Below are positions 6,237-9,301 of a stretch of 9,301 bases of DNA, piece by piece. Origin of the DNA: Lachnospiraceae bacterium UBA5902. Lineage in GTDB: Bacteria > Bacillota > Clostridia > Lachnospirales > Lachnospiraceae. The number at the start of each line of letters is the position of its first letter. Position 1 is the first letter of the stretch. The stretch covers positions 1-9,301 of the forward strand of contig DJEI01000017.1 of assembly GCA_002431865.1 (NCBI GenBank), given 5' to 3'. The notes under the pieces were generated by a model, which did not search any database, was not told where the DNA came from, and saw nothing but the letters and a program-made list of their open reading frames with translations. Made by a program: the position numbers and the translations under genes.

Positions 6237-6266
6237 ACTCCGCGCACCAGAGATGATGCACGGAGT
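6237..6266. other. Stable hairpin between the permease and ROK genes
   Basis: ACTCCG (6237-6242) pairs with CGGAGT (6261-6266) and GCA (6244-6246) with TGC (6257-6259), around a 10-nt loop. The single mismatch becomes a G-U pair in the minus-strand RNA, giving a 10-bp stem. A T-rich tail (6266-6289) follows on the plus strand, where no gene exists. On the minus strand, the direction of all genes, only AAATTATATAAG follows. It may be a weak or bidirectional terminator for the permease transcript, or an mRNA-stabilising or attenuating leader structure of the ROK gene. Confidence 0.5.
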
Positions 6267-6320
6267 TTTCTTTCTTGTTTCTTTTCTTATTCTGTTACTC
6301 GAATATTACAGTACTCTGCT

Positions 6321-7694
6321 TTACATTGCCACGCCACCACAGTAACGCAGGAAAATCATAAGCATAGAAATCGTTACAACGATAATCATCGCCGGAGCGG
6401 CTGTCTTACAATATCTGCCCCATCCGATCGGATAACCGTTCTTTGCTGCTACGGATGTACCAACAACATTTGCAGAAGCACCGATTGGTGTTGCACTACC
6501 ACCGATATCGGTTCCAATAGACAGTGTCCATGCCAGACAATCAAGCAACGGCTGGTTTGCACCTGCCAGACTCTTGATGATCGGAAGCATCGTTGCTGCA
6601 AACGGAATGTTATCTACAAATGCACTTGCGATTGCAGAGATCCAGATGATGATTGCTACCATCACGTATACATTTCCGCCGCTGACCTTACCGATAAAGG
6701 ATGCGATAGACTTCAAAATACCTGTCTGTTCCAGTCCACCAACGACGATAAACAGTCCGACGAAGAACAACAATGTCTTATAATCTACTTTCTTGAGCAG
6801 TTCCAACGCGTCCTTTCCGGCTGTGATCAGTGTAATGATTGCAATCACTGTACCAATAAACGCAACCGTCAGTCCTGTCGATGCATGGGATACAAGAAGT
6901 ACCACTGCACACGCAAATATCACGCTGCTGATGATAAACTTCTTCTTGTCTGTGATTGCTGTAGAAGGGTCTGGAATATTGGATGTATCCAGTTCCTGTG
7001 ACTCCTCGGACAACAGCTCCTTACGATATACAAGATAGAAGTAAATAATAACTACTACAAGGCAAATGCCGGCGATCAGACCAGTATTTGTCAAAAAGTC
7101 TGAGAAGGAAAGTCCCAGTCCTGTTCCAATGATGATATTTGGTGGGTCGCCACACATCGTTGCGGAACCACCCAAGTTCGCACAAAATACCTCCGACAGA
7201 ATCATTGGTACCGGATCCAAATGCAGCAGCTTTGCAAGCTCGATCGTAACGGCTGCCAGGAACAAAATAACTGTGATACTGTCAATGAACATGGACAGAA
7301 CGGCTGCCATAACCATAAATGTCACGAACAATGGTATCGGCTTATAATGTACCAGCTTTGCAAGGCGTAAGCATAACCACCGGAAGAATCCAGCCTTTGC
7401 CATACCTTCTACCATTACCATCATACCTGCAAGGAATATAATCGTCGCCCAGTTGATACCGGATGACTCCTCGGAACTCTCACCGGATGTAATCCAGAAT
7501 CCCTTCGTGAAAATATTCTTTACATTCAAGGTCTCAATGACCGCATCCATGCTATGCATTGCCACACCAAATACAAGAATCAGTGTCAGCGCACCAGCCA
7601 CGAGTGTGATGTACTGTTTTTCGATCTTATCCAGCACCATCAACACAAACATGACCACAAAGATAGATACAGCCAAAATCTGTGCTACTGTCAT
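6321..7694 (-). CDS. SLC13/ArsB-NhaD-like ion transporter superfamily permease
   Basis: This is a 457-residue integral membrane protein with about 11 hydrophobic segments. It is internally duplicated, as in the ion-transporter superfamily (SLC13, ArsB, NhaD, P-protein): FIDSITVILFL (136-146) plus LGGSATMCGDPPNIIIGT (174-191) in the first half, and FVDNIPFAATM (359-369) plus DIGGSATPIGASANVVGT (396-413) in the second. The paired hairpin/GGSAT motifs form the substrate and cation site in this fold. The GDPPNIIIG form is closest to the ArsB/P-protein branch, but no ArsR or other ars gene is near, so arsenite transport is not supported; Na+/H+ exchange or organic-anion uptake are alternatives. 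A Ser/Glu-rich loop lies at about 70-80 (SGESSEESSG), and a soluble acidic loop at about 225-250. AGGAGG (7703-7708) lies 8 nt before the ATG. It has its own promoter upstream; the ROK gene follows after 116 bp. Confidence 0.92.
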   Translation of the reverse strand: MTVAQILAVSIFVVMFVLMVLDKIEKQYITLVAGALTLILVFGVAMHSMDAVIETLNVKNIFTKGFWITSGESSEESSGINWATIIFLAGMMVMVEGMAKAGFFRWLCLRLAKLVHYKPIPLFVTFMVMAAVLSMFIDSITVILFLAAVTIELAKLLHLDPVPMILSEVFCANLGGSATMCGDPPNIIIGTGLGLSFSDFLTNTGLIAGICLVVVIIYFYLVYRKELLSEESQELDTSNIPDPSTAITDKKKFIISSVIFACAVVLLVSHASTGLTVAFIGTVIAIITLITAGKDALELLKKVDYKTLLFFVGLFIVVGGLEQTGILKSIASFIGKVSGGNVYVMVAIIIWISAIASAFVDNIPFAATMLPIIKSLAGANQPLLDCLAWTLSIGTDIGGSATPIGASANVVGTSVAAKNGYPIGWGRYCKTAAPAMIIVVTISMLMIFLRYCGGVAM

Positions 7695-7772
7695 ATCATC
7701 GTCCTCCTTTAATCTATGTTATGCCACATATGTACCTGTGACAAGCTACACATTGATTTTTCAACCTGCATT

Positions 7773-7801
7773 ATAATAGCATTAAACATCGAAAAAAGGA
7801 A
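7773..7801 (-). promoter_or_regulatory. Candidate extended -10 promoter of the permease gene
   Basis: On the minus strand TGCTATTATAAT contains an extended -10 (TGC then TATTAT at 7773-7778), and a perfect TATAAT overlaps it at 7770-7775. At 17 bp the -35 would be TTCCTT (7796-7801), a poor match, so the promoter relies on the extended -10. A-rich DNA lies upstream at 7802-7822. The start point would be near 7765, giving a leader of about 70 nt before the permease. The same 11-mer TGCTATTATAA is the -10 core of the strong leftmost promoter. Confidence 0.55.
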
Positions 7802-7855
7802 TAACTTTTTTTACTTTTTTTACATATTAAAAAGAGTTCCGAAAATATATGTGTT

Positions 7856-8302
7856 TTATTGATTGTAAATGTCCTCTTTGTTCATGGATGTAAACGCAAG
7901 GATTCCCTTTGCTTTTACCTTTCCATCCACCGTTACCTTGGCATTAAATTTCACCAGTCCGGCGCCGCCGCTTTCCTTGCGGACTTCGATTTCCAGACAA
8001 TCGCCCGGAATGACCGGTCTTAAAAACTTGAATTCCTCGCACTTTAACAGCACATAGATCTTATCGTCCTCGGTACCCTGGCTCTCCATCGTAATGGAAC
8101 AAAGCTGTGCGCATGCCTCGATCACCAGCACACCCGGCATTATCGGCGCATCCGGAAAATGTCCCGCAAAATATGGTTCATTTACAGAAACACATTTGAT
8201 TCCCTTTGCATACTCGCTGTCTTCCACTTCCAGAACCTTTTCGATCATCTGGAACGGTGGACGTTGCTTGATTCTTTTCTGTACTTCGTTAATATTCATC
8301 AT
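7856..8302 (-). CDS. fabZ: 3-hydroxyacyl-ACP dehydratase FabZ
   Basis: This is a 148-residue hotdog-fold dehydratase that converts 3-hydroxyacyl-ACP to trans-2-enoyl-ACP in type II fatty acid synthesis. The catalytic signature GHFPDAPIMPGVLVIEACAQ (47-66) is complete, with His48 and Glu62 as the catalytic pair. RPPFQMI (14-20) and LKCEEFKFLRPVIPGD (86-101) are the usual FabZ landmarks, and the length is normal. The ATG at 8302 overlaps the fabG stop by one base (TAATG), with GGAGG (8315-8319) 12 nt upstream. A second ATG at 8299 is directly in frame and may be used instead. The long reading from 8356 has no ribosome binding site and overlaps fabG by 55 bp. Translational coupling with fabG implies one mRNA. 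No clear intrinsic terminator follows; the 161-bp gap to the permease is AT-rich and holds that gene's promoter. Confidence 0.95.
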   Translation of the reverse strand: MMNINEVQKRIKQRPPFQMIEKVLEVEDSEYAKGIKCVSVNEPYFAGHFPDAPIMPGVLVIEACAQLCSITMESQGTEDDKIYVLLKCEEFKFLRPVIPGDCLEIEVRKESGGAGLVKFNAKVTVDGKVKAKGILAFTSMNKEDIYNQ

Positions 8303-9042
8303 TACAGGCTCAGTCCTCCATCCAATACGATTACCTGTCCTGTCATGTATGAGCATGCAGGTCCAGCCAGCATCGTAACTACATCGCCAATCTCCTCTGC
8401 TGTACCAAAACGCTTCATCGGAATATCCTTCAGATATTCTTCCTTCTTATCCTCTGGCAGTGCTTCTACCATATCGGTTGCGATAAAGCCCGGTGCAACT
8501 GCATTGACACGGATTCCATATGGCGCAAGCTCCTTTGCCATTGTCGCGGTCATAGAGTTTACAGCGCCCTTGGTTGCGCTGTATACGCTCTGTCCCGGTA
8601 CCGCAAGCTTGGAACTTACGGATGAAACATTCACAATGACGCCCTGCTTCTTCGAGAACATTTTCAGGACTGCCTGCTGCGTACAGTACATGTATCCCTT
8701 GATATTCAGATCGAGACACTGATCAATCGTATCCGGGTTCATCATCAGGACAAATTCATCCTTTACGATTCCGGCGTTGTTGACAAGGACGTCCAGCTGT
8801 CCAAATGCGTTGATAACTTCCCGCATCATTGTCTTTACCTGCGCAAGATCAGATACGTTTGCCCTGATGGCAACTGCCTCACTTCCGGCTGCCTTGATCT
8901 TCTCTACGACTTCATTTGCGGCTGCTTCGTTTGAATTATAGTTGACGGCTACCTTGTAGCCAGCCTCTCCAAGCTTGATTGCACAGGCACGCCCGATTCC
9001 ACGGGACGCACCTGTGACAAGCGCTACTTTACCATTTGTCAT
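8302..9042 (-). CDS. fabG: 3-oxoacyl-ACP reductase FabG (SDR family)
   Basis: This is a 246-residue short-chain dehydrogenase/reductase reducing 3-oxoacyl-ACP to 3-hydroxyacyl-ACP with NADPH, the step before FabZ. The Rossmann motif TGASRGIGRA (10-19) is present, with NNAG (88-91), catalytic Asn113 (DLNIKG), Ser141 (NVSSVSS), Tyr154 and Lys158 (YSATK), then the PGFIATDM loop (184-191) and the C-terminal VIVLDGGLSL. Length and motifs fit FabG closely, though SDR enzymes of other pathways can look similar; coupling to fabZ makes the fatty-acid role likely. AAGGAG (9049-9054) lies 6 nt before the ATG. Other fab genes (acpP, fabD, fabF, acc genes) are not in the window; they may lie beyond the right edge, or this may be a detached pair. 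Confidence 0.93.
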   Translation of the reverse strand: MTNGKVALVTGASRGIGRACAIKLGEAGYKVAVNYNSNEAAANEVVEKIKAAGSEAVAIRANVSDLAQVKTMMREVINAFGQLDVLVNNAGIVKDEFVLMMNPDTIDQCLDLNIKGYMYCTQQAVLKMFSKKQGVIVNVSSVSSKLAVPGQSVYSATKGAVNSMTATMAKELAPYGIRVNAVAPGFIATDMVEALPEDKKEEYLKDIPMKRFGTAEEIGDVVTMLAGPACSYMTGQVIVLDGGLSL

Positions 9043-9089
9043 GTTTTTCTCCTTTAACTTGTATATTTCACAATTGCGAACCCGACACA

Positions 9090-9120
9090 GAATGAATATA
9101 TATTTCCAGTTTATTCATTC
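9090..9120. promoter_or_regulatory. Perfect 9-bp inverted repeat upstream of fabG
   Basis: GAATGAATA (9090-9098) and TATTCATTC (9112-9120) are perfect inverted copies separated by 13 bp. They lie 48-78 bp upstream of the fabG start codon in AT-rich DNA. Fatty-acid genes of Firmicutes are commonly controlled by repressors binding palindromes (FapR and FabT are the known ones). This sequence does not match a FabT- or FapR-type site that I recognise, so an operator role is a guess. No convincing -35/-10 pair was found in the same stretch. Confidence 0.35.
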
Positions 9121-9183
9121 CATATACAATGTATTGAATCTAAGAAGTTCTAAATGTTCTGATATATATTCCATATGTGTACG

Positions 9184-9301
9184 CAACCGCCGCACGGGTA
9201 ATGCCCCCTCGCTTCGCTCGGCGGCAGGTTGTCGGGCGCATCCTAAATATGAATCTACGATTCATATGCGCCCTCCGCTCGCCATCCATGGCTCAGTGGC
9301 G
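9184..9301. repeat. GC-rich multi-hairpin intergenic element (runs off the edge)
   Basis: Three palindromes stand in a row in DNA much richer in GC than its flanks. CAACCGCCGC (9184-9193) pairs with GCGGCAGGTTG (9221-9231), with one bulged A. GGGCGCAT...ATGAAT (9234-9254) pairs with ATTCATATGCGCCC (9260-9273); the arms are perfect over 14 bp except for a 7-nt insertion in the left arm. CGCCA (9280-9284) pairs with TGGCG (9297-9301), and the element may continue beyond the window. No open reading frame is evident. It could be a dispersed palindromic repeat or the terminator region of the gene upstream of fabG. Confidence 0.5.

Noticed and set aside
6321..7694. Arsenite efflux operon (arsB)
   Set aside because: The fold and GDPPNIIIG motif fit the superfamily, but no arsR, arsC or arsA gene accompanies it, so the substrate is left open.
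7795..7855. Terminator after fabZ
   Set aside because: Only A/T pairing can be drawn between GGAA and TTCC across A- and T-runs; there is no GC stem followed by a T-run on the minus strand.
7856..8356. Longer FabZ reading from the ATG at 8356
   Set aside because: It overlaps fabG by 55 bp with no ribosome binding site, and the added residues are not FabZ-like.
8159..8722. Plus-strand open frame of 187 codons
   Set aside because: It is antisense to fabZ and fabG, whose catalytic motifs are intact; no ribosome binding site or family match.

Overview
The window looks like chromosomal DNA from a low-to-moderate-GC Firmicute, most likely a member of the Clostridia (Lachnospiraceae-like). This is inferred from the AGGAGG-type ribosome binding sites before nearly every gene, the AT-rich intergenic regions, and the general look of the FabG, FabZ, ROK and SLC13-type proteins. 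All nine supported genes lie on the minus strand, so transcription runs from right to left. I see no rRNA, tRNA, CRISPR array, transposase or phage gene.

Reading in the direction of transcription (right to left): (1) a GC-rich, multiply palindromic stretch at the right edge (about 9184-9301), followed by an AT-rich leader with a perfect 9-bp inverted repeat; (2) a translationally coupled fabG-fabZ pair (type II fatty acid synthesis); (3) an SLC13/ArsB-like ion-transporter-superfamily permease with its own extended -10 promoter; (4) a ROK-family sugar kinase and a Nudix hydrolase 13 bp apart, closed by a good intrinsic terminator; (5) a three-gene operon of an OmpR/PhoB-family response regulator, a HAMP-containing sensor histidine kinase (TTG start) and an unrecognised membrane-anchored extracytoplasmic protein, the last two joined by an ATGA overlap; (6) a membrane-anchored C39-like cysteine peptidase with a very basic cytoplasmic tail; (7) a leftmost 224-bp intergenic region with one strong and one weaker promoter firing out of the window.

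The most interesting signal is regulatory. Directly upstream of the C39-like peptidase gene are up to six head-to-tail, in-phase 11-bp units (1392-1457). Three more units of the same kind lie upstream of the response regulator gene (4603-4635). The best units read GATGCAATAAA and GATGCAACAAT on the minus strand. Direct repeats with 11-bp phasing are the usual architecture for OmpR/PhoB-family regulators. The simplest reading is a self-contained envelope-response module: the kinase/regulator pair, perhaps tuned by its membrane-anchored partner, controls itself and the secreted-side peptidase. The repeats are visible directly; the regulatory link is inference.
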